A stretch of 64,000 bases of DNA from Parapedobacter flavus (GTDB taxonomy: Bacteria > Bacteroidota > Bacteroidia > Sphingobacteriales > Sphingobacteriaceae): positions 1 to 64,000 of the forward strand of contig NZ_JAYKZZ010000011.1 in assembly GCF_035818675.1 (NCBI RefSeq), in the 5' to 3' direction. This document shows, one piece after another, positions 1 to 9,412 of this stretch (position 1 is its first letter; each line of letters begins with the position of its first letter). The notes beneath the pieces are model-generated. The model had not been told where the DNA came from, made no database searches, and saw only the letters and a list, made by a program, of their open reading frames with translations. Position numbers and translations under genes: made by a program.

Positions 1-2346
1 CACTACTGCCGCCAGCCCGGCTGCGGCGAATACCCACCATTGGATGTCGATGCGGTAGGCGAAGTCGGCCAGCCACTGGTTCATCGCCCACCAAGCAATG
101 GGTGAGGCGATGGCCACCGCAATCAATACCAGTTTTAAAAAATCTTTCGAGAGCATGGCCGACAGCTGCGTAACGGTGGCACCGAGCACCTTGCGGATGC
201 CGATTTCTTTCGTACGTTGCTCGGCCGTAAATTTTGCAAGGCCAAATAAGCCCAGGCAGGCAATAAAAATGGTGAGCATTGCAAAAATACCCAGTATCGT
301 CCCGATCTTTTGCTCCGCTTTGTATGTATTATTGTAGCGCTCATCTAAAAAGGAATAATCCATCGGGTCTTCTGCGCCATACGCTGCAAATCGTTGTTGC
401 AGTTTTGCCGTAAAGCCTGAAATATCGGCCGTGTTAATTTTTACCACGAGATTGCCCGGATCAGGAGCCAACACCATGATCAATGGCGAAATCCGTTCGT
501 GTAACGACCGGAAATGAAAGTCTTTGACCACCCCGATTACGCGATATGTTTCTTTGCCATTGCTGCCGGTTCGGGAGATGGTTCGGTCCAGGGGGTCCCC
601 TTTCCACCCCAACGCATTTACGGCCGCCTCATTCACGATGACAGCCGCTGAATCCATACCGTATTGCTGAGAAAAATTTCTGCCACTTTCCAATTGTATA
701 CCAAGCGTTGAAATGTAGTGTTCGTCTATTTCGTACCGCAATGCTTTTACAAGCCTATCGGGTTCCTGTTCGGTAGAAACAAAAAAATTGTTGTTATCAC
801 TGCTGCCGGCAGGCAAATACCTTGAAGCACTTACATGGGTCACCGCGGGATCGCTCTGCAGTTGCTGCTTGAAAACATCCATATTGTTTCCCAATGCCCA
901 TACATTGGAGATGACCATTACCTTGTCTTTGTCATACCCCACATCTTTATTGCGTATATAGGAAAGTTGTTTGTAAACAACGATGGTACTTACCATGAGC
1001 ATGATGGAGATGAAAAACTGGAACACCACCAATGTGCTCCTGAAACTCACGCCATTTTTTACCGGGTTCCATTTTCCTTTCAACACCGCCACGGGTTTAA
1101 ATGAAGAAAGGTAAAATGCGGGGTAGCTTCCGGCAAGCAACCCTGTGATGAGGACGGCACCCATCAAAGCAGGTATCATCCATGGTTTTTCGGTGAAGCT
1201 GAGCGTTAACTGCAATCCCGAAAGGTCGTTGAAAAACGGTAGTGCTCCTTTTATTAATAAAAGTGAAAGTACCAATGCAATCGCTGCGATGAGCATCGTT
1301 TCCATCAGGAATTGTTTTACCAATTCGCTTTTCAGCGAACCGAGCACTTTGCGTATGCCGACTTCACGTGTGCGTTTAGCAGCTTCGGCCGTAGAAAGGT
1401 TCATGAAATTGATACAGGCTATCAATAACATAAATAATGCAACAGCACTGAAAATATATACATAACGCACATCCCCCGGTGCGCTCAGGTCGTACTGAAA
1501 ATCTGAATACAAGTGAATATCGGTAAGCCGCTGTAGCTGAAAAGTGAGGTTGCTTCCGCTTTTCCTGAATTCGGCTAGCGTTTGGCCGGTACCATCTTTC
1601 ATCTGCGGGCCGATGTAGGTATCAACCAGCAGCGGCACTTTTGCGTTTAACTTTTCAAAATCCCTTTTATCTTTTAATAACACATAGGTGTAGTAGTTTG
1701 AATTCATCCAGTTTTGCTGCCTTGCATCATCAAGGCTATTCATTGACGTCAAAAGCCCAAATTGAAAGTGACTGTTCAGCGGGATATTTTCAATCACACC
1801 CGTTACCTTCATGGGCGCTTTATCCTCGGTTTTAAAATGGATGGTTTGCCCCAGGGCTTCTTCATCGCCGAAATATTTTTGGGCAATATCCTTGGTGAGC
1901 ACAACCGTGTTGGGCGCTACCAGGGCAGTTTTAGGGTCTCCATTGATAAACGGAAGTGTGAAGACATCGAAAAAATTTGCATCCACATAGGCCAATGCAT
2001 CCTGTTTGAACACATGGTCATTTACCATCAGTTGGGGCGCCCAACCATAGCTTCGGAGCCTGGTGGCATCCTCTACTTCGGGAAAATCTTTTTTCAGGGT
2101 TTCCGCTACGGGTGCCATCACCACCGTTTCTTTCATTTTTTCACCCTGCACGTTGCCCTCAAAATAAATACGCGCAATGCGGTCGGCTTTTTTATGAAAG
2201 CGGTCGTAACCCAACACATGGTTTACAAACAGCAAGATAATCAAGCAGGTAGCCAATCCGATAGCAAGTCCGAGAATGTTAATGCTTGATGACCATCTAT
2301 TGCGGATTAGGTTCCGCCACGCGATTTTGAAGTTGTTCTTTATCAT
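1..2346 (-). CDS. FtsX/MacB-like ABC transporter permease, 3' end cut by window edge
   Basis: The frame is open from ATG at 2346 to base 1 (782 codons, no stop), so the last roughly 27 residues lie outside the window. The N-terminus (MIKNNFKIAWRNLIRN) and following hydrophobic segment LGLAIGLATCLIILLFV match the first membrane helix of MacB/FtsX-type permeases. A periplasmic MacB_PCD-like domain follows (around residues 45-250), then FtsX helices. The visible end, FAYRIDIQWWVFAAAG, aligns with the last helix of the two downstream paralogues. In this family such proteins act in the inner membrane with a separate ATPase; none is in the window, so substrate and partner are unknown. It is the third of three tandem paralogues on the minus strand, separated from the next by 139 bp of repeat-like DNA. 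Confidence 0.9.
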   Translation of the reverse strand, partial: MIKNNFKIAWRNLIRNRWSSSINILGLAIGLATCLIILLFVNHVLGYDRFHKKADRIARIYFEGNVQGEKMKETVVMAPVAETLKKDFPEVEDATRLRSYGWAPQLMVNDHVFKQDALAYVDANFFDVFTLPFINGDPKTALVAPNTVVLTKDIAQKYFGDEEALGQTIHFKTEDKAPMKVTGVIENIPLNSHFQFGLLTSMNSLDDARQQNWMNSNYYTYVLLKDKRDFEKLNAKVPLLVDTYIGPQMKDGTGQTLAEFRKSGSNLTFQLQRLTDIHLYSDFQYDLSAPGDVRYVYIFSAVALFMLLIACINFMNLSTAEAAKRTREVGIRKVLGSLKSELVKQFLMETMLIAAIALVLSLLLIKGALPFFNDLSGLQLTLSFTEKPWMIPALMGAVLITGLLAGSYPAFYLSSFKPVAVLKGKWNPVKNGVSFRSTLVVFQFFISIMLMVSTIVVYKQLSYIRNKDVGYDKDKVMVISNVWALGNNMDVFKQQLQSDPAVTHVSASRYLPAGSSDNNNFFVSTEQEPDRLVKALRYEIDEHYISTLGIQLESGRNFSQQYGMDSAAVIVNEAAVNALGWKGDPLDRTISRTGSNGKETYRVIGVVKDFHFRSLHERISPLIMVLAPDPGNLVVKINTADISGFTAKLQQRFAAYGAEDPMDYSFLDERYNNTYKAEQKIGTILGIFAMLTIFIACLGLFGLAKFTAEQRTKEIGIRKVLGATVTQLSAMLSKDFLKLVLIAVAIASPIAWWAMNQWLADFAYRIDIQWWVFAAAGLAAVV

Positions 2347-2351
2347 TATTG

Positions 2352-2479
2352 CTGTGAATTTGTGAGCAAGTGAACTTGCGATCCCTTGCCACACTCATTA
2401 TTATTCATCTACTACTTCGTTTAATTTATTCGCTAATCAATTCACGGATTTGCCGACTCACAGGCTCACAAATTCACAG
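2352..2479. repeat. 16-bp perfect inverted repeat in the spacer between two permease genes
   Basis: CTGTGAATTTGTGAGC at 2352-2367 is the exact reverse complement of GCTCACAAATTCACAG at 2464-2479. The spacer also holds a near-direct copy of part of the second arm (CACAGGCTCAC, twice). The arms are 96 bp apart, so this looks more like degenerate intergenic repeat DNA than a terminator. Confidence 0.6.
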
Positions 2480-2485
2480 GCTCAC

Positions 2486-4834
2486 TCACTCATCCCTCAA
2501 ACTATCCACCGGATTGGCCACCGCCGCCCGGATGGCCTGCCAGCTTACCGTGAGCAATGAAATAAGAAGGGCGCTGATGCCAATGGCGGCGAAAACCCAC
2601 CACTGGATGTCGGTGTGGTAGGTAAATTTATTTAGCCAGCTATCCATCACCCAATAAGCGATAGGAAAGGCCACCAGGCAGGCAATCGTAACCAGTATCA
2701 AAAACTCTTTGTTAAGCAGGTTGACCAAGGAGAGCGGTGATGCACCCAGCACCTTGCGGACTCCGATTTCCTTGATTCGGTTCTCGGCCATGTAGGCGGC
2801 GAGGCCAAAGAGGCCGAGGCTCGAAATAAAAATGGTGAGGAAGGTGAAGAGGCCCGCGATGCTGCCCAGCCGTTGAGTGTCCCTGAACTTGGCGGCATAA
2901 TCCTGATCGACGAAATTGTAATTAAAGGGTTCATTGGGGTTGTATGTTTTCAGGATTTTCCGGGTTTTATCCACCGCTGCCTGTGTGGGCAAGTTGGGGT
3001 TGAATTTAATATGCATCACGGAAAACCAGCTGCTGGCACCATGCATCACGATGGGGCGGGTCTGTTCAAACGGAGAGCCCATGAGAACATCTTTCACCAC
3101 ACCTACGATGTGCCAATCCTGACCGAGGTCGCGAATGATCTTACCAATTGGCTCGTCGAAACCCATAGCGCGTTGGGCAGATTCAGTAATGAGCGTTGCA
3201 TTGGAGTCGGTGGGAAATTTGGTGAGATCGAGATCCCGGCCCTGCACCAGTTCCATGCCGAAGGTCGTTACAGCTCCTTCGTCCACGTGGAGGCGGTCAA
3301 ACGTCTGGCTATTATCGGGCATCTTTCCATCCCAATCAATCATGCCGTTGCTCATGATGCTCATAATGGGCGAAAGGCTGCGGGTAATCGATGTTGCTAC
3401 GTTGTTGTTGAGCAGCGCATGCTTAATCAACGGAAAGTTTTTGGCGATATCGCCTGATAAGTAGACGTAGATGAGGTTGTCTTTGTCATACCCATTCTGG
3501 CGGTCTTGTGCATGTTGGATTTGCTGCCGGATGACTAGTGTTGCGACCATGAGGATGATGGCGATGGCAAATTGCAGTACGACCAAGGCCTTGCGGGGGT
3601 TGACTGCCCCATTGAAGCCCTTGAACGTCCCTTTGAGCACTTTCACTGGCTTGAAACCGGAGAGGAAGAATGCAGGATAACTTCCCGCGAGGATCCCTGT
3701 AAACAGGATGACCCCCAGGATGCCTGCCCAAAGGGTGACGCCGCTGAAGTCGATAGCTAACCGGACGCCTACCAGCTTGCCGAAAGCGGGCAAGCTCAGC
3801 AGTACCATCGCAACGGCTAGCACGCCGGCAACCGAGGCCAACAGGATGGATTCAGTGAGGAACTGGCCGATGAGTGCATACCGCCGTGCACCGACCACCT
3901 TCCGTACACCCACTTCTTTGGCGCGTTTTTCGGAGCGGGCAGTGGATAGGTTCATGAAATTGATGCAGGCAATGAGGAGGATAAATACAGCTATAGCCGT
4001 GAAGAGCTGCACCATTTCAATACGCCCACCGGCGAGATGGCCGTTTTCAAACTCGGAGTGCAGCCACCAATCGGGGAACGAATGGAGGAAGATTTCATTT
4101 TTGGTATCGCCGTTTTTGATGGAAACATCTTGGATGTTTTGGTTTGCCCTCGCCAATTGTGCCTGGGAGGCAAGTTCTACATAAGTAGTTACGGAGTTGT
4201 TGCCCCACAAGTCGTCCGACCGACCAAGGCGTTCCATATAAGTCCACGGCAGCAAGTAGTTAAACCGGAACCGGGTGTTGGTGGGTAAGTTTTTCAGTAC
4301 GCCCGACACCGTGGCGTAGTCCGCGCTGTCGATGCGCACCTGTTGCCCTAGTACGTCCGTTTTACCGAACAGCCGCATGGCGAACGCTTCGGTGATGATG
4401 ATATCATTGGCACGGGATAGTGCCGTGGTAGGGTTGCCGGCAACGAGGGGGAGATCAAACAGCGAGAGGAACGTGCTGTCCACAAACGCTCCCGCGGCAT
4501 TCGCTTGGGTTTCTTCCACGGTAAATAGGAAGCCTGTGCGGGCATAGCGGGTGACCTGTGCGACCTCCGGATAGTCGGAAACAAGGGTAGGCCCCAAGGG
4601 TTTCGGGGTAGTAGGCCAGCAGTGGAGTTCATTGTTCAGCATACCGCGATTCATAGCTACATACAGGCGGTCGCCCTTGATGTGGAAGTTGTCTACACTC
4701 CGTTCGTGTTTTACCCACAGCATGATGAGCAGGGCACTGGCCAGGCCAAGGGCCAGTCCCGTGATGTTTAGGAAGGAAAACCCCTTGCGCTTGCTAAGGT
4801 TTCTCCATGCAATTTTAATATTGTTTGCTATCAT
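2486..4834 (-). CDS. FtsX/MacB-like ABC transporter permease
   Basis: A 782-residue inner-membrane permease. It has an N-terminal helix at about residues 17-40, a periplasmic MacB_PCD-like domain at about 45-240, an FtsX helix group starting with FILLIACINFMNLSTARSEK and the motif KEVGVRKVVGA, a second periplasmic region, and a second FtsX group with KEIGVRKVLGAS. The two copies of the [KR]E[IV]GVRKVxGA loop are the hallmark of this Bacteroidota subfamily. It ends in PVDSLRDE, the same ending as the next gene upstream, and the last about 70 bp of the two genes are nearly identical. The start gives MIANNIKIAWRNLSKRKG, matching its neighbours. Known MacB relatives couple to an ATPase and do mechanotransmission or efflux; the role here is not known. 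Confidence 0.93.
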   Translation of the reverse strand: MIANNIKIAWRNLSKRKGFSFLNITGLALGLASALLIMLWVKHERSVDNFHIKGDRLYVAMNRGMLNNELHCWPTTPKPLGPTLVSDYPEVAQVTRYARTGFLFTVEETQANAAGAFVDSTFLSLFDLPLVAGNPTTALSRANDIIITEAFAMRLFGKTDVLGQQVRIDSADYATVSGVLKNLPTNTRFRFNYLLPWTYMERLGRSDDLWGNNSVTTYVELASQAQLARANQNIQDVSIKNGDTKNEIFLHSFPDWWLHSEFENGHLAGGRIEMVQLFTAIAVFILLIACINFMNLSTARSEKRAKEVGVRKVVGARRYALIGQFLTESILLASVAGVLAVAMVLLSLPAFGKLVGVRLAIDFSGVTLWAGILGVILFTGILAGSYPAFFLSGFKPVKVLKGTFKGFNGAVNPRKALVVLQFAIAIILMVATLVIRQQIQHAQDRQNGYDKDNLIYVYLSGDIAKNFPLIKHALLNNNVATSITRSLSPIMSIMSNGMIDWDGKMPDNSQTFDRLHVDEGAVTTFGMELVQGRDLDLTKFPTDSNATLITESAQRAMGFDEPIGKIIRDLGQDWHIVGVVKDVLMGSPFEQTRPIVMHGASSWFSVMHIKFNPNLPTQAAVDKTRKILKTYNPNEPFNYNFVDQDYAAKFRDTQRLGSIAGLFTFLTIFISSLGLFGLAAYMAENRIKEIGVRKVLGASPLSLVNLLNKEFLILVTIACLVAFPIAYWVMDSWLNKFTYHTDIQWWVFAAIGISALLISLLTVSWQAIRAAVANPVDSLRDE

Positions 4835-4913
4835 TTTTTAGACATTAGATATGAGACAACAGACAATAGACCGTCATGTCCTTGTTCCTTGCTTTTCATC
4901 CTTATTCCATAAA

Positions 4914-7336
4914 TCACTCATCCCTCAAACTATCCACCGGGTTCGCCACCGCCGCCCGTATGGCCTGCCAGCTTACGGTGAGCAGCGCAATGAGCACCGC
5001 GGCTACTCCCGCCGCCGCAAACATCCACCACTGGATATCGATGCGATAGGCGAAATCTTCCAACCACCGGTTCATCGCCCACCACGCAATGGGTGAGGCG
5101 ATGACGATGGCCAAACACACTAACTTTACAAAATCTTTGGAGAGCAAGCCCACAATACCGGATACCGTTGCCCCCAGCACCTTGCGGATACCGATTTCTT
5201 TGGTGCGTTGGAACGCCGTGAGCGTGGCCAGGCCGAACAGGCCGAGGCAGCTCACCAGGATGGTCACGCCGGTGGCCAGTCCGATAAGTTTAGCCATCCG
5301 GTACTCGGATTCGTACAATCTCTTTATCCGCTCATCGTTAAACCGGTATTCGAAGGGCGCATGGGGATAGATGGCCTTCCATTCCTTCTCCATTGTCGCA
5401 ATAGCTTTTTTCCATTGCGCACGGTCGGCCGGAAGCTTGATATTGAAGGTTTGTAGTGAGCCGCGATTGTCGGCGGCCCCCAATGCCAGCGGCTCGATTT
5501 CCACATGGAGGTCTTTCTGGTGGAAATCGGCAATAACCCCCACAATGGGATATTGTGTGTCGCCCATCATGGAAACCGTCTGGCCGATGGCGGCCTGCGG
5601 CGTTGTAAAGCCAAATGCCTTACGGGCAGCATCGTTGATGATGATATCCCGGAGGGTATCTGTCTGTTGGATGTTGGTGCCTGCCAGCAGCTTCAGCTGG
5701 TAGAGGCCGAGGTAGTCCGAATCGATGTATTTGCGGGGCATGTTGAGCTGTACCCGGCCGGTATCGGCGTTGTAGTAGAAGCCTGTACCCCAATGGTTGT
5801 TATTCAGCGGCTCATGGCCCAACGCTATCGCTGCGATTTCGGGATGCTGCGCCAGTGCGCGTTTGTAGATGAAGGGGTCGATCTCTCCGCCCTGGTCCGA
5901 CCGGTAGGGCATCTGGATATTGACTACCGCATCATGGGTAAACCCAAGGTCCTTATCCAATGTGTAGTTGAGCTGTTGACCGATGATGAGTGCGCTGACG
6001 ATGAACACCTGCGCGGTAACGAACTGGAAGACAATGAGGATTTTCCGGAGGTTGAGCCTCGCCCCCACGATCATTTTCTCGCCATACCCTTTCAGCACCT
6101 GTACCGTGCGCACTTTGGTGATAAGCCAGGCGGGATAGATGCCGGCCGCCAGGGTGATGACGACGAGCAGCGATGCGAGGAAGGCTATCAATCCCATAGG
6201 GTTCGCAAAGGCCTGCATACCTCCCGGGATAAATTCGGGGAACATGGCCATAAACAAGCCGGTTATGGGAATGGCCAGCAGCAAGGCTACCACGGTAATG
6301 GCCAGGGTCTCCACGAGGAAGCTGCCGATTAGTGCTCCGGGCGTGCCACCGAGCGTCTTGCGTACACCGATTTCTTTGGACCGCTGAGGTACCTGTGCCG
6401 TGCTGAGGTTGATGTAGTTGATGCAGGCCAGAATGAGAAGGAAAAATCCGATGCCCATGAGGCCGTACAATACATTCATGCTGGCCGCCCGCGAGCTGGT
6501 GGCATATTCGGTGGAAAAGTGTTTTTGGGTGAGCGGAATGGCATCGAACCATGCCTCGAAGCCGTATTCCCGCTGCGACTCGCCGGCAAATTGCAGTCGC
6601 GTTTTTGTTGCGAAATCCACAATGGGCTGGATGGATGAACTCGGGGTCACTTTTACGAAAACGATATGGGCCGAGTTTGACCCCAGCCAATTATCGGACG
6701 ACCACTGTTCCGCCGGCACCGCTATAAACTCCTTTTCTTCAAAACTGCTGGGGTAGTCGAGGTCGGCGACTACGCCCGTTACGTTCCGCGCGACCGTATC
6801 GTACATGAGCGTCTTGCCGACAATGTTTTCCGGTTTCAGGCCGGGAAAGTATTTCGCGGCACGCGATTCGGTGAGTACTACCTTATCTGGAGCGTTGAGG
6901 GCGTCTTGTTTCGAGCCTGCCAGCCAACGGTGGGATACCATGTCGAAATAGGCGGGCAAGGTAGCTACCATTTGCGGGTCCTCCACTTTTCTCTCCGGCT
7001 GATTGCCCGTGGCGGGGATAGTGAGTGTTTCCACGTAGTTGTCGTATATCGGCACCACCAGCTCTACGCCGGAAATCCCCTCCGAAAGCAACGGCGCCAA
7101 CGGTAACGGCACGCCACCGAACCCACTTTCTTGTCCATCTGCCTTGAACCGGCCTACGATTTGGTAGATATGCCCGGCATCGGGGTGCGACTTGTCAAAG
7201 TTCAATTCGTAATCCACGATACGGTACACCACCCAGCACGCGCTGATGCCGATGGCAAGGCCCAATACGCGTTTAGCGCCGTGAAAAGGCGGTTGCGCCA
7301 CAGGTGGCGAAGGGTGGTTTTTATGGTAATTCTCAT
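4914..7336 (-). CDS. FtsX/MacB-like ABC transporter permease with a 2-nt frameshift near the 5' end
   Basis: The long frame (7301 to 4914) encodes a full FtsX permease: VLGLAIGISACW helix, MacB_PCD-like domain, KEIGVRKTLGG and KEIGIRKVLGA loops, ending PVDSLRDE. Its first eleven residues, MAQPPFHGAKR, do not fit the family. Reading from ATG at 7336 in another frame gives MRITIKTTLRHLWRNRLFTALN, exactly the expected N-terminus, and this joins the long frame at VLGLAIG if two bases (7269-7270, GC on the plus strand) are skipped. I therefore give the gene as 7336-4914 with a frameshift. Either it is an inactivating or tolerated mutation, or a sequencing error; translation from 7301 would lose the cytoplasmic N-terminal helix. 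It is the first gene of the tandem permease cluster. Confidence 0.88.
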
Positions 7337-7474
7337 GTTATCCTGTCTGGCTTGTACCTATTGGCACGGGCCCCTATTTATTCCGAATTTATTACGAGAA
7401 CGGAGCGCAGATTTAACGCCAAAAAACCAATGCGCTGATAATTAGGTTAATGTAAATATGCGCTGACGTCGAGG

Positions 7475-7511
7475 TGTTCGATATCGGACACTTGCTGTTC
7501 ACTTACGGACA
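7475..7511. promoter_or_regulatory. Two tandem TGTTC-N6-GGACA palindromes, 21 bp apart
   Basis: TGTTCGATATCGGACA (7475-7490) is almost a perfect palindrome and is followed 21 bp later, start to start, by TGTTCACTTACGGACA (7496-7511). The shared outer parts and the two-helical-turn spacing look like paired sites for a dimeric regulator. They lie about 140 bp upstream of the permease cluster on the minus strand and 240 bp upstream of the DUF4197 gene. The regulator is not identifiable from the sequence. Confidence 0.5.
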
Positions 7512-7599
7512 ATCGGCTTGAGCCCTGACGATCCTGAAGCAGCTATACATTTCGCTTGTGTATAAAATTAAATATATTCACACATTAACCCGTAACGGC

Positions 7600-7653
7600 A
7601 TGCGTACAAATATCGAATTAGATGACCAGTTGGTCAAACAGGCCCTGCAGTGA
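7600..7653 (+). pseudogene. Truncated VapB-type antitoxin remnant (17 codons)
   Basis: ATG at 7600 opens a frame encoding MRTNIELDDQLVKQALQ followed by TGA. MRTNIELDDxLVxxAL is the standard start of short VapB antitoxins, whose remaining roughly 45 residues are missing here. No VapC reading frame follows. The rest of 7337-7752 holds the tandem palindromes described separately and nothing else I can name. Confidence 0.6.
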
Positions 7654-7752
7654 ATTATCCGTGTGGTCTGTTCCTCGTTAATCGAATCCAATCATGGCCG
7701 AGAAAATCAAATGTGTACCTTTGGCGATGTAAATCACACTAATAAAAATAAG

Positions 7753-8532
7753 ATGGTTATAAGTAATATAAAGAAAGCAATTTATGTGGCGGTAATGGTT
7801 GGGTTCTTCGCGATGCCCCCCGCTCAGGCGCAAAGCATCTTCGACAAGGTGAAGAAAGCCGTAAATGATAAGCAGAAGAGTGAGACCAGCGAGGATAACA
7901 AGAAAAGCAATGCGGACCTGACCGGTATATCCACGGGCGAAATGTCCGGTGCACTAAAAGAGGCTTTAAACATCGGCGTAAAAGAAGGAATACAGAAACT
8001 TGGCACCGAAGACGGTTTTTTTAAGAATGAGTTGGTAAAGGTGCTGCTGCCGGAGAAGCTGCGGAAGGTAGATGCCACGTTGCGCGGCATCGGGCTGGGC
8101 AGTTTAGCAGATCAAGGGTTGCTATTACTCAATCGGGCGGCGGAAGATGCCGTACAGGAAGGTGTGCCGATATTTGCCAATGCCATCACATCGATGTCGT
8201 TCGATGACGCGAAGAATATCTTGCTTGGCGACAGCGTGGCGGCCACGAATTACCTGAAGGGCAAGACGTCCGAACAGCTTTTTACGGCATTCAAGCCCAA
8301 GGTGGAGGGGTCGCTGGGGAAAGTAGGAGCGGACAAAATCTGGGAACAGATCATCAGTAAGTACAACGGGATAACCAAGCAATCCATCGAAACGGATCTA
8401 AACACTTACGTTACGCAGGAAACCGTCAGCGGCGTATTCAAAATGGTTGCAGAGAAAGAAAGTGCCATCCGCGACAACTCGGTATTCCGTACCACCTCCC
8501 TGTTGAAGAAGGTATTTGGCGCTATTGATTAA
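7753..8532 (+). CDS. DUF4197 domain protein, exported
   Basis: A 259-residue protein with a signal peptide (KKAIYVAVMVGFFAMPPAQAQ) followed by a DUF4197 domain: GALKEALNIGVKEGIQKL, DGFFKNELVKVLLPEKLRKV, LLLLNRAAEDAV, then the conserved K-E-SLGKVGADKIWEQI block and a C-terminal LLKKVFG. This family is common in the periplasm of Gram-negative bacteria and has no established biochemical role. I chose ATG at 7753 rather than the farther upstream 7663 because only the later start puts the signal peptide at the N-terminus, and because a promoter-like TACCTTTG lies at 7716-7723, which would place transcription start downstream of 7663. It stands alone, with no close partner. Confidence 0.88.
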   Translation: MVISNIKKAIYVAVMVGFFAMPPAQAQSIFDKVKKAVNDKQKSETSEDNKKSNADLTGISTGEMSGALKEALNIGVKEGIQKLGTEDGFFKNELVKVLLPEKLRKVDATLRGIGLGSLADQGLLLLNRAAEDAVQEGVPIFANAITSMSFDDAKNILLGDSVAATNYLKGKTSEQLFTAFKPKVEGSLGKVGADKIWEQIISKYNGITKQSIETDLNTYVTQETVSGVFKMVAEKESAIRDNSVFRTTSLLKKVFGAID

Positions 8533-8584
8533 TGGTGCGCGTAGCGGGACACTGGATTGTGAATATGCGATAACGCTATATATA

Positions 8585-8604
8585 AATACCTATAAATAGG
8601 TATT
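8585..8604. promoter_or_regulatory. Perfect palindrome fitting the NarL-type 7-2-7 site
   Basis: AATACCTAT-AA-ATAGGTATT is a perfect 9-bp inverted repeat with a 2-bp centre. Its core TACCTAT-AA-ATAGGTA fits the known NarL/FixJ heptamer arrangement (TACYYMT, two bases, AKRRGTA). It sits about 55-75 bp upstream of the lipoprotein gene starting at 8658, a plausible activator position. No LuxR/NarL-type regulator gene is in the window. Confidence 0.55.
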
Positions 8605-8657
8605 GCAGGCGTGGCTTGCGAGCAGCTATCTTGCGGGAAATTTGTCTATCTAAAAAA

Positions 8658-9401
8658 ATGATCATGAATTATGTAATGATGAAGATCCGCCAGTGCCATA
8701 TTATATCGGTTCTGGCGATGCTGGTAATTGGTTTTGCCGCGATGTCGTGTAGTAAAGATAACGATCCCGCCCCGGAAAATGACGAGGCTTTGAAGGCTGA
8801 AATGGGGAATGTTGTCGGCTTCGGGGCCGTCTCCGGCACACCGCAAGGCACCCCGTTCCGGCTTCCGGATGGCGTTGTTGTAGATGGAACGATTACTGGG
8901 GATGACTGTGCTGATGCAGTGAAACATATTGGAAGCGGGTATTATGTGACGTTGTGTGTGGCACTTCGGAACGACAAAGACCAAGCGATAACGATTACGC
9001 TTCCAGGTGGACTGATTATCGTGTCTGAAACAACCGAGTATCAGCACGGTGTGGTGCTGGAAACAACAACGATCGTCCTTCCGCCAAAGACCACCACCCG
9101 TTTCGCCCTGCATACCTACTGCGGAAACGCCAACAGGGATGCTGCCGACTCAGAGGCCGTTTATACCTTCGGACCATTAACGAATAGCAAACTATTGGAG
9201 CGGTTGGTGAATGATCTCAGCCGTAAAAAGATTGAGATTTCTGATTATTGGGTCGATGGTACAACCACCCAGGCCTATGATGAACTTGAAGATACGATTC
9301 AAACGTTGCTTTGGCTCATCACCGATACGGAGGAAAGTATGGATTGGGAGACGTTTGAAAACATGTATAATCAGCTGCTGAACGACCTGCCCAATAAATG
9401 A
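8658..9401 (+). CDS. Hypothetical lipoprotein
   Basis: A 247-residue protein with an export signal (KIRQCHIISVLAMLVIGF) and lipobox AMSC, so probably lipid-anchored. The mature part begins SKDNDPAPEN, a typical acidic/proline spacer, and then shows a beta-rich domain (GYYVTLCVALRND, ITITLPGGLIIV, TTTIVLPPKTTTRFALHTYCGN) ending in a helical acidic tail. I do not recognise a named family. The beta region with ITLPGG, TTxxLPP and TYCGN resembles a DUF4369/transglutaminase-like sandwich only superficially. Several in-frame ATGs precede the signal; 8658 is a compromise and 8664 or 8676 are possible. A NarL-type palindrome lies just upstream. Confidence 0.75.
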   Translation: MIMNYVMMKIRQCHIISVLAMLVIGFAAMSCSKDNDPAPENDEALKAEMGNVVGFGAVSGTPQGTPFRLPDGVVVDGTITGDDCADAVKHIGSGYYVTLCVALRNDKDQAITITLPGGLIIVSETTEYQHGVVLETTTIVLPPKTTTRFALHTYCGNANRDAADSEAVYTFGPLTNSKLLERLVNDLSRKKIEISDYWVDGTTTQAYDELEDTIQTLLWLITDTEESMDWETFENMYNQLLNDLPNK

Positions 9402-9412
9402 CCGGGTAAGGA

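Noticed and set aside
2873..3457. 194-codon plus-strand ORF opposite the second permease
   Set aside because: Antisense shadow; the permease frame is clearly the real one.
5505..6332. Long plus-strand ORF of 275 codons antisense to the third permease gene
   Set aside because: It lies wholly inside the minus-strand permease frame, lacks a family motif and reads as low-complexity shadow translation.
5953..6690. 245-codon minus-strand ORF in another frame of the third permease gene
   Set aside because: Shadow of the permease: rich in Arg/His/Gly, no domain, while the permease frame has clear FtsX motifs throughout.
7371..7386. TTGGCACG-like sequence resembling a sigma-54 minus-24 element upstream of the permease cluster
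   Set aside because: The matching minus-12 TTGC is missing and the orientation points away from the permease genes.
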